In this document: positions 1 to 8,176 of the stretch, piece by piece | Numbering within the stretch: position 1 is the first letter of the stretch | How the letters are laid out: the number at the start of each line of letters is the position of its first letter | Source of the DNA: Clostridia bacterium | Lineage (GTDB): Bacteria; Bacillota; Clostridia; TANB77; CAG-508 | Assembly (NCBI GenBank): GCA_900752095.1 | Contig: CAADUD010000050.1 | Coordinates: 1-22,506, forward strand | Direction of reading: 5' to 3' | Length of the DNA stretch: 22,506 nt | Notes under the pieces: generated by a model | Seen by the model: the letters and a program-made list of their open reading frames with translations, nothing else | Told to the model about the DNA's origin: nothing | Databases searched by the model: none | Position numbers and translations under genes: made by a program

Positions 1-278
1 ACCATTTTAAGTACACGTTCTACTTCTCCACCAAAATCTGCGTGACCTGGTGTATCTACAATATTAATTTTAATACCATTATACATAACAGAAGTATTTT
101 TAGAAAGAATGGTAATTCCTCTTTCTTTTTCAATATCTCCTGAATCCATAATTCTTTCAGATACTTGTTCATTTTCTCTAAACACATGACTTTGTTTTAA
201 TAAAGCATCTACTAATGTAGTTTTTCCATGGTCTACGTGTGCAATAATTGCTATGTTTCTAATATTTTGATTATTCAT
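1..278 (-). CDS. typA: Translational GTPase TypA/BipA, N-terminal fragment
   Basis: This is the first 92 codons of a ribosome-associated GTPase of the EF-G/LepA superfamily; the gene runs off the low end of the window. The start ATG is at 276-278 behind a GGGG-type ribosome binding site. The G1 loop reads AHVDHGKTT (residues 13-21), the switch I/G2 region contains SGDIEKERGITI, and the G3 motif is DTPGHADFGGEVER. The combination of DSGDIEKERGITI and ADFGGEVERVL is characteristic of TypA/BipA rather than LepA or EF-G. The family acts in 50S assembly and stress or cold adaptation. It lies downstream of the plsC terminator and is probably transcribed separately from within 279-401, although no convincing promoter could be picked there. 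The identification is firm; only the fragment can be judged. Confidence 0.95.
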   Translation of the reverse strand, partial: MNNQNIRNIAIIAHVDHGKTTLVDALLKQSHVFRENEQVSERIMDSGDIEKERGITILSKNTSVMYNGIKINIVDTPGHADFGGEVERVLKM

Positions 279-514
279 TTTTATTACCCCTTATTTTATG
301 TTTTAGCTTTTATCTTATATTATTATTTCTTCTTTCTATTTTATAAAATACAAAATTAAAATTATTTTAATTCTATTTCCATAAATTAAACATATTACTG
401 CAAAAAATATAGTGAAAAGTAATAGTCACTATATTTTTTATTTTTTATGATAAAATTTGTAAATTATCATTTTTGGAAGTTGGTATTTTATAAATTTAAC
501 ATTATAATTATACT
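279..514. other. 236-bp intergenic region between plsC and typA
   Basis: There is no open reading frame here. It holds the intrinsic terminator at 402-439 and a weaker 7-bp inverted repeat (447-453 with 464-470) just upstream of it in the direction of plsC transcription. The remaining 279-401 is almost pure A/T and must contain the typA leader; no clear -35/-10 pair stands out. Confidence 0.6.
402..439 (-). terminator. Intrinsic terminator ending the polysaccharide/plsC operon
   Basis: This is a perfect 14-bp inverted repeat (402-415 pairs with 426-439) with a 10-nt loop. The outer six pairs are A:T, so the transcript of either strand ends in a U-tract. It begins 76 nt past the plsC stop codon and is the only strong terminator in the window. 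Its symmetry makes it potentially bidirectional, but the visible genes on both sides run in the same direction. Confidence 0.8.
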
Positions 515-1102
515 CTATATTTTTTCCTTTGTCAACATAATAATATTGTCCATAATTTCTTTACTCACTCTATCTAACAGTTCTTTTTCTGGTTTGTTTG
601 TTTGATACTTACTAAAATCTAAAGGCTTCCCATAATTTAGTTTTACTTTATGAAATGGCTTCATTTTTCCTTGTATACCTACTGGTACAACTGGCACTCC
701 TGTTCTTAAAGCTAAAAAAGCAGCTCCATTTTGGGCCTTTCCATTTTTTTCTAGCCCATGTCTTGTCCCTTCTGGAAATAGCATTAAAATCTGTCCTTCT
801 TTTAAAATTTTTAAAGAAAATTTCATAGATTCTAAGTCCATTTTCCCTCTTTTTACAGGAAATACGGCACATTTTTTAGCAAACCACCTAATAAAATTGT
901 TTTTAAACAACTCTTCTTTTGCCATAACATAGAGTATTCTTTTTGTAGAAGCTACTAAAATTGGTGGATCCCAGTTAGATTGGTGATTTGCACACATTAT
1001 GTATGCACCTTCTTTATGAATATTTTCTTCTCCTACTTTTTCTACTCTAAACACAATTTTACAAAAGATATTAATTAAAAATTTAACAATTGCTCTTATC
1101 AT
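515..1102 (-). CDS. plsC: 1-acyl-sn-glycerol-3-phosphate acyltransferase (PlsC family)
   Basis: This 195-residue membrane-associated acyltransferase makes phosphatidic acid from lysophosphatidic acid in phospholipid synthesis. The catalytic HX4D motif is NHQSNWDPP (His40, Asp45), and the acceptor-binding motif FPEGTR lies at about residues 109-114. A hydrophobic N-terminus (about 4-19) would sit in the membrane. The length is typical for short Firmicute PlsC proteins. The ATG at 1100-1102 follows GGGAG and is 3 nt past the stop of the LCP gene, so the two are co-transcribed. In many Clostridia plsC directly follows cmk; here cmk lies 19 kb upstream with the polysaccharide locus in between. 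A role in modifying a glycolipid of the locus is possible, but housekeeping is likelier. Confidence 0.92.
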   Translation of the reverse strand: MIRAIVKFLINIFCKIVFRVEKVGEENIHKEGAYIMCANHQSNWDPPILVASTKRILYVMAKEELFKNNFIRWFAKKCAVFPVKRGKMDLESMKFSLKILKEGQILMLFPEGTRHGLEKNGKAQNGAAFLALRTGVPVVPVGIQGKMKPFHKVKLNYGKPLDFSKYQTNKPEKELLDRVSKEIMDNIIMLTKEKI

Positions 1103-1105
1103 TTA

Positions 1106-2581
1106 TTACTCTCCCATAACGTCCTCAATTTCTTGTTTTGCATTATCTACAGAATCTGAATCTGGAATCATTACATAGGCATAGCTACTTCCTAAAGAAT
1201 AAGTTGTTCTTGATGCTCCTGTTCCTGTTAGTGCATTTGTTTTAATTGTCCAAGAAGACATATTATTTAATTGATCTTTTACTAAACTGCTAATTTCACT
1301 TTGTGCAATATTGGTTTGGAAGTTATCTTCTAAAGCATTCAATATACTAGTATATTTAGTTAGAATAGTACTACTATTTAAAACTTTCTTCATGATAGCT
1401 TCTATTACATGTTGTTGATTTTTTACTCTTTGATTATCGCCAGCAGCAAAAGATTGTCTTTCTCTACTAAACACTAACGCTGCATCTCCATAAATGTAAT
1501 TGTATCCTTTATTAAAATGATAATTTCCTCTTGTAAAATCATAATCTGAATATACTTCAATTCCGCCCAAGGTATCTACTAGTTCTACAACTGTTGAGAA
1601 ATTTACTCTTACATAATAATTAATATCAATGTCTAATAAATCTTCGACTGTTGTTACTGTTTCATTAATACCATAAATACCAGAGTGCGTTAATTTATCT
1701 TTTGCTTTTTTACTGTGTAATGTAACATAATAATCTCTTGGAATAGAAGTTAATAGTACTTCATGTGTCTTGGTATTGATAGTAGCTATAATATTAGCAT
1801 CACTTCTTCCAACATTTCTAATACTTCCAGAAGTATCTATTCCACTAATCATCACATTAAAAATTCCATTTTCCACTGTATACTTTGAATTAGAATTTCC
1901 TGCAGTTCCTATGATTTTTTCTATTTCATGTGTTGCGGTATAAATAATTTTTGTGTCTTGTTCAAAATTTTTAATTTCTTCTGAAAGAATAGCATGTTGT
2001 GATGAACTAATAAAAATAACATCAAGTTCTTCATCTAATAGGTCATTTCCTAACTGAGTTAAACTATTTTGTGCTTCCAATTGTACCTCTACTTTATTTT
2101 CTAGTTCAGATTGTACATCATCTTCTATTTGGAAAAAATACACTGTTTTATTTTCAATATCTTCTACATGATCATAAGAACTTGCTTTTCTAACTACGAC
2201 ATAATAATCTTCTGTTTCTGCTCTTTCTTGAAATACATTACCTAAAAAATCAGAAGTGGCTAATGTATAGTTTGTTACATAAATGTAAATTCCAGATAAA
2301 AGTAATACTATAACCAAACATAAAATTGTTAGTTTATAAGTTCTATGTTTTTTTACTAAACCTACTACCATAGCAAGAGTGAATACAATTTCAGCAATTG
2401 TAAAGATTGTTACATATAAACCTGGTAACAAATCCATTTTTAAAACAGAAATGTAAAAGATAATGGTAATTACCACAAATACAAATGCAATGAGCTTGAA
2501 GAAAACATCTAATTTATTGGATTGTTTCTTTTTTCTTTTATAACTTTTTGGCTCTTCTGCCATTCTCCTTCCCTGACTCAT
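1106..2581 (-). CDS. CpsA-type LCP (LytR-CpsA-Psr) capsule/wall polymer transferase
   Basis: LCP enzymes transfer lipid-linked polysaccharide to peptidoglycan on the outer face of the membrane. This 491-residue protein has a basic N-terminus, three predicted membrane segments (about 28-46, 54-76, 83-103), an accessory domain (about 125-230) and the LCP catalytic domain (about 240-400). Characteristic LCP stretches are GRSDANIIATINTKT, SIPRD, and later DTLGGIEVYSDYDF and SRERQSFAAGDNQR with the conserved Arg/Asp residues. The three-helix plus accessory-domain plan and the length match pneumococcal Cps2A. The start at 2581 has a near-perfect AAAGGAGG site six bases upstream. It overlaps the epimerase stop by four bases (ATGA), so translation is coupled. 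It is the expected final attachment step for the polymer made by the upstream genes. Confidence 0.93.
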   Translation of the reverse strand: MSQGRRMAEEPKSYKRKKKQSNKLDVFFKLIAFVFVVITIIFYISVLKMDLLPGLYVTIFTIAEIVFTLAMVVGLVKKHRTYKLTILCLVIVLLLSGIYIYVTNYTLATSDFLGNVFQERAETEDYYVVVRKASSYDHVEDIENKTVYFFQIEDDVQSELENKVEVQLEAQNSLTQLGNDLLDEELDVIFISSSQHAILSEEIKNFEQDTKIIYTATHEIEKIIGTAGNSNSKYTVENGIFNVMISGIDTSGSIRNVGRSDANIIATINTKTHEVLLTSIPRDYYVTLHSKKAKDKLTHSGIYGINETVTTVEDLLDIDINYYVRVNFSTVVELVDTLGGIEVYSDYDFTRGNYHFNKGYNYIYGDAALVFSRERQSFAAGDNQRVKNQQHVIEAIMKKVLNSSTILTKYTSILNALEDNFQTNIAQSEISSLVKDQLNNMSSWTIKTNALTGTGASRTTYSLGSSYAYVMIPDSDSVDNAKQEIEDVMGE

Positions 2582-3675
2582 TTAATACCTCCTTTAAAAT
2601 TTAGAATAATTTGACTAATTTCTTTTGATGCATGTCCATCCCCATAATAGTGAATTTTATTTTTATCTTCTATTTTGGCATTTTTAATTTTAGTATACAA
2701 TTCTTGTTCTTCTGGCTTTGCAAGTATATTATATCCGTTTTTTAAGGTTTCAACCCACTCAGTTTGGTTTCTTATCGTAATACATGGAGTATCTAAAATG
2801 TAACACTCTTTTTGTAATCCTCCAGAATCTGTTACCACCTTAGAAGCATTGTTAGTTAAGTATAGCATAGTTAAATAATCTACTGGCTCTACAAAATAAA
2901 TATTATTATAATGATTTTTGTTTTGTAATTCATCTACCATTTTTCTAATTCTTGGATGAACAGGAAATATTACCATTTTATCTAGCTTTTCAAATACTTT
3001 TAATATTACAGATAAGTTTCTATTATCCATAGTATTTTCTGCCCTATGAATCGTTGCTAAATCCCATTGCTTTATTTCTTTTTTTTCGTAAATTGGAATT
3101 AAGTTAATATTAGAAGAATTTATTTTAGTATCAGCTATTTTTGAATAATGTAATACAGAATCGCACATAACGTCTCCTGTTAAATATACATTTTGTGTTA
3201 TTCCTTCTTTTTTTAAATTTTCTACTGCTGTTTGAGTAGGACAAACTAAAATAGTAGAAATATGGTCTGTTAGCACTCTGTTTTGTTCTTCTGGCATAGC
3301 CATATTATATGATCTAAGTCCCGCTTCAATGTGAATAACAGGAATTAGAAGTTTAGAAGCAGCTAATGCCCCTGCTAAAGTAGAATTAGTATCACCATAT
3401 ACCATAACATAGTCTGGTTTTTCTTGCAATAATACTTCTTCAATCTTTTCCAACATTTCACCTGTTTGTTTTCCATGTGAACCAGAACCAATTCCTAAAT
3501 TATATTTTGGCTTTGGAATATTTAATTGGTCAAAAAAGATTTCTGACATATTTTTGTCATAGTGTTGTCCTGTATGTACAATTATTTCTTCTATACTTTT
3601 ATCTAATGCTCTAGATACCATAGCAGCTTTTATAAATTGTGGCCTTGCTCCAATAATTGTTATTATTTTTTTCAT
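2578..3675 (-). CDS. wbpI: UDP-N-acetylglucosamine 2-epimerase family; probably UDP-GlcNAc3NAcA 2-epimerase (WbpI)
   Basis: This is a 365-residue member of the non-hydrolysing WecB/WbpI epimerase family. Family landmarks are GARPQFIKAA at the N-terminus, YGDTNSTLAGALAASKLL, HIEAGLRSYNMAMPEEQNRVLTDHIS and the UDP-binding TDSGGLQKE segment. By sequence alone it could be WecB (UDP-GlcNAc to UDP-ManNAc). Because wbpA, wbpB, wbpE and wbpD are all in the same locus, the likelier role is inversion of C2 of UDP-GlcNAc3NAcA to give UDP-ManNAc3NAcA, the last nucleotide-sugar step. It starts 2 nt after the amidotransferase gene ends (AAGGA site inside that gene) and overlaps the LCP start by four bases. 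Family is certain; substrate is inferred from context. Confidence 0.85.
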   Translation of the reverse strand: MKKIITIIGARPQFIKAAMVSRALDKSIEEIIVHTGQHYDKNMSEIFFDQLNIPKPKYNLGIGSGSHGKQTGEMLEKIEEVLLQEKPDYVMVYGDTNSTLAGALAASKLLIPVIHIEAGLRSYNMAMPEEQNRVLTDHISTILVCPTQTAVENLKKEGITQNVYLTGDVMCDSVLHYSKIADTKINSSNINLIPIYEKKEIKQWDLATIHRAENTMDNRNLSVILKVFEKLDKMVIFPVHPRIRKMVDELQNKNHYNNIYFVEPVDYLTMLYLTNNASKVVTDSGGLQKECYILDTPCITIRNQTEWVETLKNGYNILAKPEEQELYTKIKNAKIEDKNKIHYYGDGHASKEISQIILNFKGGIK

Positions 3676-3677
3676 TG

Positions 3678-4799
3678 TTATCTCATTCCTTTTTTATTTT
3701 TTTTCAATATTGTTCTTAATTTTTGAAAGCTTTCTTCCTTTTTTTTGTTATTCTTGAATTGTAAGTGATCAGTTACTTCTTTTGAATTAATAATTTTATC
3801 AAACTCTTCTCTACTAATTTGCATCTTCTTAATAACAAAAGTAATATCTTTTTCTATTTGTTCCTTACTTTCTGAGGGTTGATCTAATATTTTTAAAGCC
3901 TCTTCTCTTGTAATAAGTCCTGAAACAATCATGCTTGATAAATGCGCTCTTCTTTTTTCAAATCCGTATTTTTTAGGTTGTATATAAGTTTGTAATAATC
4001 TTGTAAATACTGATTCATTATGTTTACTACCATAATACTGAAATCCAACTTCTTTTTCAAGTATTTTTAACGCTTCACTTGGATTATAATCTATACAATT
4101 AAGCGGTCTTAGCTTTTTTATTTTATAAATATAAGGAATTTTAATACGATTTTCAAAAAAGCTAATAAATGGATATTCTTCTAATTTTATTTTTCCATAT
4201 TTTTTATGAATGTCTTTAATATTAGTTGAATCATAAGCATCAAATCCCCATGCAAGCGGTGTTATACTTTCTGTTACCCAGTTATGACCACTAATGAAAT
4301 ATTTTTGTTTTTCTTTTATCATATAATGATATAATTCTGCAAAGAATGCATGGTCTTGTGGTACATCTTGATTGATAACTTGAGCAAAAAAGTATGCTCT
4401 TTGTAAATCCATCATTTCATTCTCATTAATTTTTATTGTCTTCAGGTCTATTTTACAAGCTGAGCTTAGTTTTTCTAGATTTTTGCTTGAAATTTCTGTA
4501 TCCCATCCAGCATCAATATGAATTCCCAGTATTCTTAAGCCTTCTTTACTTAAAAGATATGCCAAATAAGAAGAATCAATCCCACCACTAATTCCTAAAA
4601 TACAATCATATTTTTTGTTTTTTCCTTCTTCTTTCAGCATAGCAATCATTTTATGAAAACTTTCATGATTTTTCTCATTGAGAGTTGCCGGTTTATTCTT
4701 AATAGCATCTCTACAATGATTACAAAATCCATTTTCATCAAATTGTATCGTTGGATCACTAGTATCCATAACACATCTTTTACAGATTCTATACTCCAT
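3678..4799 (-). CDS. wbpG: N-acetyl sugar amidotransferase (WbpG/PseA/WbuX family)
   Basis: This 373-residue PP-loop ATPase belongs to the family that converts an acetamido group on a sugar to an acetamidino group. The start is set at MEYRICKRC because a perfect AAGGAGG (4809-4815) lies nine bases upstream; an upstream extension lacks a site and is not family-like. The N-terminus has CxxC-N16-CxxC (Cys6, Cys9, Cys26, Cys29), probably zinc-binding, and the PP-loop is SGGIDSS (71-77). In Pseudomonas aeruginosa, WbpG needs HisH- and HisF-like partners to supply ammonia and acts on the ManNAc3NAcA residue. No such partners are in this window. The start overlaps the end of the asparagine-synthetase-like gene by 11 bases, so the two are translationally linked. 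The expected product is a ManNAc3NAmA-type sugar. Confidence 0.85.
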   Translation of the reverse strand: MEYRICKRCVMDTSDPTIQFDENGFCNHCRDAIKNKPATLNEKNHESFHKMIAMLKEEGKNKKYDCILGISGGIDSSYLAYLLSKEGLRILGIHIDAGWDTEISSKNLEKLSSACKIDLKTIKINENEMMDLQRAYFFAQVINQDVPQDHAFFAELYHYMIKEKQKYFISGHNWVTESITPLAWGFDAYDSTNIKDIHKKYGKIKLEEYPFISFFENRIKIPYIYKIKKLRPLNCIDYNPSEALKILEKEVGFQYYGSKHNESVFTRLLQTYIQPKKYGFEKRRAHLSSMIVSGLITREEALKILDQPSESKEQIEKDITFVIKKMQISREEFDKIINSKEVTDHLQFKNNKKKEESFQKLRTILKKNKKGMR

Positions 4800-6297
4800 T
4801 TTTCTTTTCCTCCTTAATATAGTTAATATAATCTCTTGCAACATAATAATCATAATTAAAATTTCGCTCTAGTATAACATACTTAAGATATTTTTTAAAT
4901 CCAAAGTAATAAAAAAAATTAAGTGGATTTTGATAATAATTTTTCCAAATCAAACTAATTTTCTTATAGCTACTTAATTTTCTCTTTGTTCTATGCCATA
5001 ACGGAGCATAATTCATTAAATCTCCATATTTATAATTACAAAATCTAATAAAAAAATCTTTTTTATATTTATCCTTTAAAGATACTTTCTCCCAAAAAGC
5101 TATTAAATCTTTATCCCAGAATGGTAAATACCACTTCATTCCAAAATAATCGTACACTCTGATAGCATTATTAATAAATTTAGCTTGTCTTTCTTCGAAA
5201 TCGTATTGTTCGCAACAATCTGCTCCTTTTCTTGAATCTATTGTTCCTTCTTGTAATTCTAGTAGTTTTTTTAATTTTCCATCAAATATACTATTATCTT
5301 TTTTGGTTAAATTATAGTTATTGGCATATATTTTTTCTAAAACAACTTTTACATCAGTTTTGTCTGTATTTAAAAAAACTTGATTTACATGGCTTCCCGT
5401 AAGAAATCCAAGACTAAACCCTGGCAATATTACACATTCCTTGTTTATAATTTTTTTGTCTAATAGTTCGTAAACAGCTTCTAATTCCTGAATATGTGGA
5501 ATTGAATACCCATTACCTAAATAGTCCATTATATTATGATGCATTTTTTTATCATTGTATATTTTTTTACATTTTTTTTCATTGTATTCAACAAAATACC
5601 ATGGCAAATTTAGAAATTTTGCAATTTTCTTAGAAGTTTCAACTTCACCAAATCTTTCACTCCCATATGTATAAGTAATTATATTCTTATAGCCTTTCTC
5701 TTTTAAATAATATGCTAAAAGTCTTGAATCTCCTCCTCCAGATAATGGTATTACTGCTGTTCTTCCATTAAGATATTTTATTGTTCTATCAATCATTTTT
5801 TGAAAAACAATATCTAATTCTTTAAATGAATATGAAGCATTGTTAACATACTTATATCTAAAATATTTCTTTTTTTCAGTATGACCATTTTTATACAAAT
5901 AAACTATTGAAGCATTTTCTAATTGCTTTACATTTTGATATATTGTATCATCTCCACTAACCCATCTTGCTTGTTGTAATTCTTCTATAGATAACTCATT
6001 CAATTCTCGTTTAAAAACGTCTATATCATCACTAATATCACCTTTGTTATTATAAAAAACAGGAAAACTTCTAATAATATCCGATACTAAAATTATACAT
6101 TCGTCCTCTTCTATTACTATTGAAAAATATCCATTCATATCCTGCAGTATTGTTTCTAAATTTTCTTTTGATTGATAAATAAAATTAGCTAATTTTTCGT
6201 CCTCATATAAAGAATCTTTATAAAAGGCATATCCTATAGTGTTTACATTATCTTTCTTAAACCATTGATAAGTATTATTTTTATATAATTTAATCAT
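4789..6297 (-). CDS. Asparagine-synthetase-like amidotransferase lacking the glutaminase cysteine
   Basis: This 502-residue protein has the architecture of AsnB: an N-terminal region resembling a class II glutamine amidotransferase fold (about 1-150) and a C-terminal synthetase domain with the pyrophosphate loop PLSGGGDSR (184-192). Real glutamine amidotransferases need cysteine as residue 2. Here the start reads MIKLYKNN and no N-terminal Cys exists, so it cannot hydrolyse glutamine in the usual way. The start is the ATG at 6295-6297, seven bases after GGGAG; the TTG one codon earlier is less likely. Related proteins in polysaccharide loci (for example Francisella WbtH) amidate uronic acids. 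Amidation of a uronic-acid carboxyl, or cooperation with the overlapping WbpG-like gene, is plausible here. The substrate is unknown. Confidence 0.75.
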   Translation of the reverse strand: MIKLYKNNTYQWFKKDNVNTIGYAFYKDSLYEDEKLANFIYQSKENLETILQDMNGYFSIVIEEDECIILVSDIIRSFPVFYNNKGDISDDIDVFKRELNELSIEELQQARWVSGDDTIYQNVKQLENASIVYLYKNGHTEKKKYFRYKYVNNASYSFKELDIVFQKMIDRTIKYLNGRTAVIPLSGGGDSRLLAYYLKEKGYKNIITYTYGSERFGEVETSKKIAKFLNLPWYFVEYNEKKCKKIYNDKKMHHNIMDYLGNGYSIPHIQELEAVYELLDKKIINKECVILPGFSLGFLTGSHVNQVFLNTDKTDVKVVLEKIYANNYNLTKKDNSIFDGKLKKLLELQEGTIDSRKGADCCEQYDFEERQAKFINNAIRVYDYFGMKWYLPFWDKDLIAFWEKVSLKDKYKKDFFIRFCNYKYGDLMNYAPLWHRTKRKLSSYKKISLIWKNYYQNPLNFFYYFGFKKYLKYVILERNFNYDYYVARDYINYIKEEKKNGV

Positions 6298-6309
6298 CAA
6301 TTATCTCCC

Positions 6310-6876
6310 TTACTCTTCAATATATTTATTTGATGTATTATCACTAATTTTAATAGCTGGAACTCCTGCTACAGTACAATTATCTTGAAAAGATTTATTC
6401 ACCACTGAATTTGCACCAATAACTACATTATTGCCTATTGTAATTGGTCCAAAAATTTTAGCTCCTGGTCCTATATATACATTATCACCAATTGTTGGAG
6501 TTCCATCTTTTCCATGCGATGGTGCATTTCCAATATTTGTACATACATGAATTCTGCAATTTTTTCCTATTTTTGCTTTACCTGATACTACAATAGTTCC
6601 TACATGAACAATCGCTAATCCCGGTCCAAAAACATTTATTGGTATAGTCCAATTATATTTATTACATAGTCTTAAATGCCTTATCATTAATATTTTTTTT
6701 ATAAACTTTTGAAACATTCCATTTTTGCAATTATAGTAATATTCTGTATATCTTAAGCTCTTGTAAAATTTAAATCTCCTGTCTGCTATTCTATTATACC
6801 ATTTTTTATCTAATAATCCAGATTGTTTTAAATCTTGTAAATAGTACTCTTTATATTCCTTTTTACTCTGTATCAC
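6310..6876 (-). CDS. Left-handed beta-helix acetyltransferase (serine acetyltransferase-like), probable polysaccharide O-acetyltransferase
   Basis: This is a 188-residue hexapeptide-repeat acetyltransferase. The N-terminal 70 residues are basic and aromatic; the C-terminal half carries [IV]GxxxxI-type repeats such as VVSGKAKIGKNCRI, IGDNVYIGPGAKIFGPITIGNNVVIGANSVV and ends with the loop VAGVPAIKI. The His in AIVHVGTIVVS corresponds to the active-site histidine of CysE/LacA-type enzymes. A GTG start at 6874-6876 is supported by AAGGAG (6887-6892) ten bases upstream; it overlaps the end of the flippase gene by 14 bases. In this setting it probably O-acetylates a sugar of the repeat unit. A true CysE role is unlikely because it is short and embedded in a glycan operon. 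Confidence 0.8.
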   Translation of the reverse strand: MIQSKKEYKEYYLQDLKQSGLLDKKWYNRIADRRFKFYKSLRYTEYYYNCKNGMFQKFIKKILMIRHLRLCNKYNWTIPINVFGPGLAIVHVGTIVVSGKAKIGKNCRIHVCTNIGNAPSHGKDGTPTIGDNVYIGPGAKIFGPITIGNNVVIGANSVVNKSFQDNCTVAGVPAIKISDNTSNKYIEE

Positions 6877-8176
6877 TTATTTCTTGCTCCTTCCTTTTTA
6901 AATATCTTTTTAAATAAATAACATATACTATAGATACAATAATATTAGTAGCTGTTGTTGTAATTGCCGCTCCTAAGACACCAAGTAATTGAATAAAGAA
7001 AATATTACTAATAAAGTTTACTACTACGCAACAAGTATTTGTAACAATGTTAATTTTTATTTTTCTTAATGCAGATAATATATTAGCACAAGGTCCTTTT
7101 AGTGCAGATGTAAAAAATAGACCTATTACTAATATAACATAAACCGGAATTGCATCATAATATTGACTACCAAATAAAATAGCAAAAATTGGCTTTGCAA
7201 ATATAATTAAACCTATACAGATAATTCCAAAACCTAACAAGCTATATTTCATTAAAGTTTTAAAATTTTTTTTGAGCCACTTAAAATCTTTATTGTGTTT
7301 AATAAAGTGTGGCGTAATGTAAATAGTAATACAAGTAGTTAGAAAAGTAAGAGCATGTGGTATTTTAGACCCAACGTTATAAGTAGCAATTACTTCTGGC
7401 TGTGCTATAAGGTAACCTATTAAAAAGGTATCTACAATATGCATAAGTCCACCAACTGTGTTATTTAGTTGACTAGCTATTGCATATTTTAAAAATCCTT
7501 TTTTCTCCTCTTTTCTTATTTTTTGCTCTACCTTCAATTTATCTCTTAATTTATGTAGGTACTGATATGTAAGAAAAATGCTATATCCTAAAATGATTAA
7601 ACTATATATATATTGTGAAAATATTGCTCCATTTAATCCCCAGATGACCGAAAAAGCAATTAATATAATATACGTAATGGCTGTAGTAAAAATTTGCAGT
7701 CTAGAATACTTTTTATTTTCAAAATTTGCTCTTAAAACTACAGAAAGTAATCCACTAATACTTGTAATTGTTGGCAATAAAAATAACATTGGTGTAAGTT
7801 GTTTTGCTTCTGTTATAGTATATGGATAAAAATATGGTGATAATAATATTAGTAATGCTGTTACAATTGAAGCTACTAAACATGATATAATAGAATATCT
7901 TAATATGGCTCTTTGTTTTTCTTGATTACTAAAATTTTCAGTCAAGTATTGCAATGCTGCAGTTGCTATTCCAAAATCATTTAATAAAAAAAGCATAGAA
8001 TAGCAATTATGAACATAGGAATAAATTCCATAATCTGATTTTGATAAAATTCTAACCAAAATAATTCCACCTAATAGTGTAATTACTTTGCTAAAAACCG
8101 TTGCTATAAAAATTGAAAAGAACCCTGTCTTTTTTAATTTTTCTATTTTTGTTTTAATTTTTTCTTTTTGTGTCAT
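6863..8176 (-). CDS. wzx: Wzx-type oligosaccharide flippase (MOP superfamily)
   Basis: This is a 437-residue integral membrane protein with about 12 to 14 hydrophobic segments across its length. The N-terminal FFSIFIATVFSKVITLLGGIILVRILSKSDYGIYSYVHNCYSM region is the usual signature of polysaccharide-exporting MOP flippases. It would move the undecaprenyl-diphosphate-linked repeat unit from the inner to the outer face of the membrane, where the neighbouring Wzy domain polymerises it. The ATG at 8174-8176 follows GGGAG and overlaps the stop of the Wzy-GT fusion by four bases; its 3' end overlaps the acetyltransferase by 14 bases. The family is clear; the assigned substrate follows from context. 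Confidence 0.9.
   Translation of the reverse strand: MTQKEKIKTKIEKLKKTGFFSIFIATVFSKVITLLGGIILVRILSKSDYGIYSYVHNCYSMLFLLNDFGIATAALQYLTENFSNQEKQRAILRYSIISCLVASIVTALLILLSPYFYPYTITEAKQLTPMLFLLPTITSISGLLSVVLRANFENKKYSRLQIFTTAITYIILIAFSVIWGLNGAIFSQYIYSLIILGYSIFLTYQYLHKLRDKLKVEQKIRKEEKKGFLKYAIASQLNNTVGGLMHIVDTFLIGYLIAQPEVIATYNVGSKIPHALTFLTTCITIYITPHFIKHNKDFKWLKKNFKTLMKYSLLGFGIICIGLIIFAKPIFAILFGSQYYDAIPVYVILVIGLFFTSALKGPCANILSALRKIKINIVTNTCCVVVNFISNIFFIQLLGVLGAAITTTATNIIVSIVYVIYLKRYLKRKEQEISDTE

Noticed and set aside
4800..4853. An 18-codon N-terminal extension of the WbpG-like protein
   Set aside because: It would run further into the preceding gene without a ribosome binding site, whereas the ATG at 4797-4799 has an ideal AAGGAGG and gives the family N-terminus.
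7578..7829. Plus-strand open frames such as this one (also at 8088, 8584, 10352, 13811, 14637, 15211, 17426, 19600 and 21098)
   Set aside because: They are antisense to well-conserved genes, have low-complexity hydrophobic translations typical of antisense frames in AT-rich DNA, and match no family.
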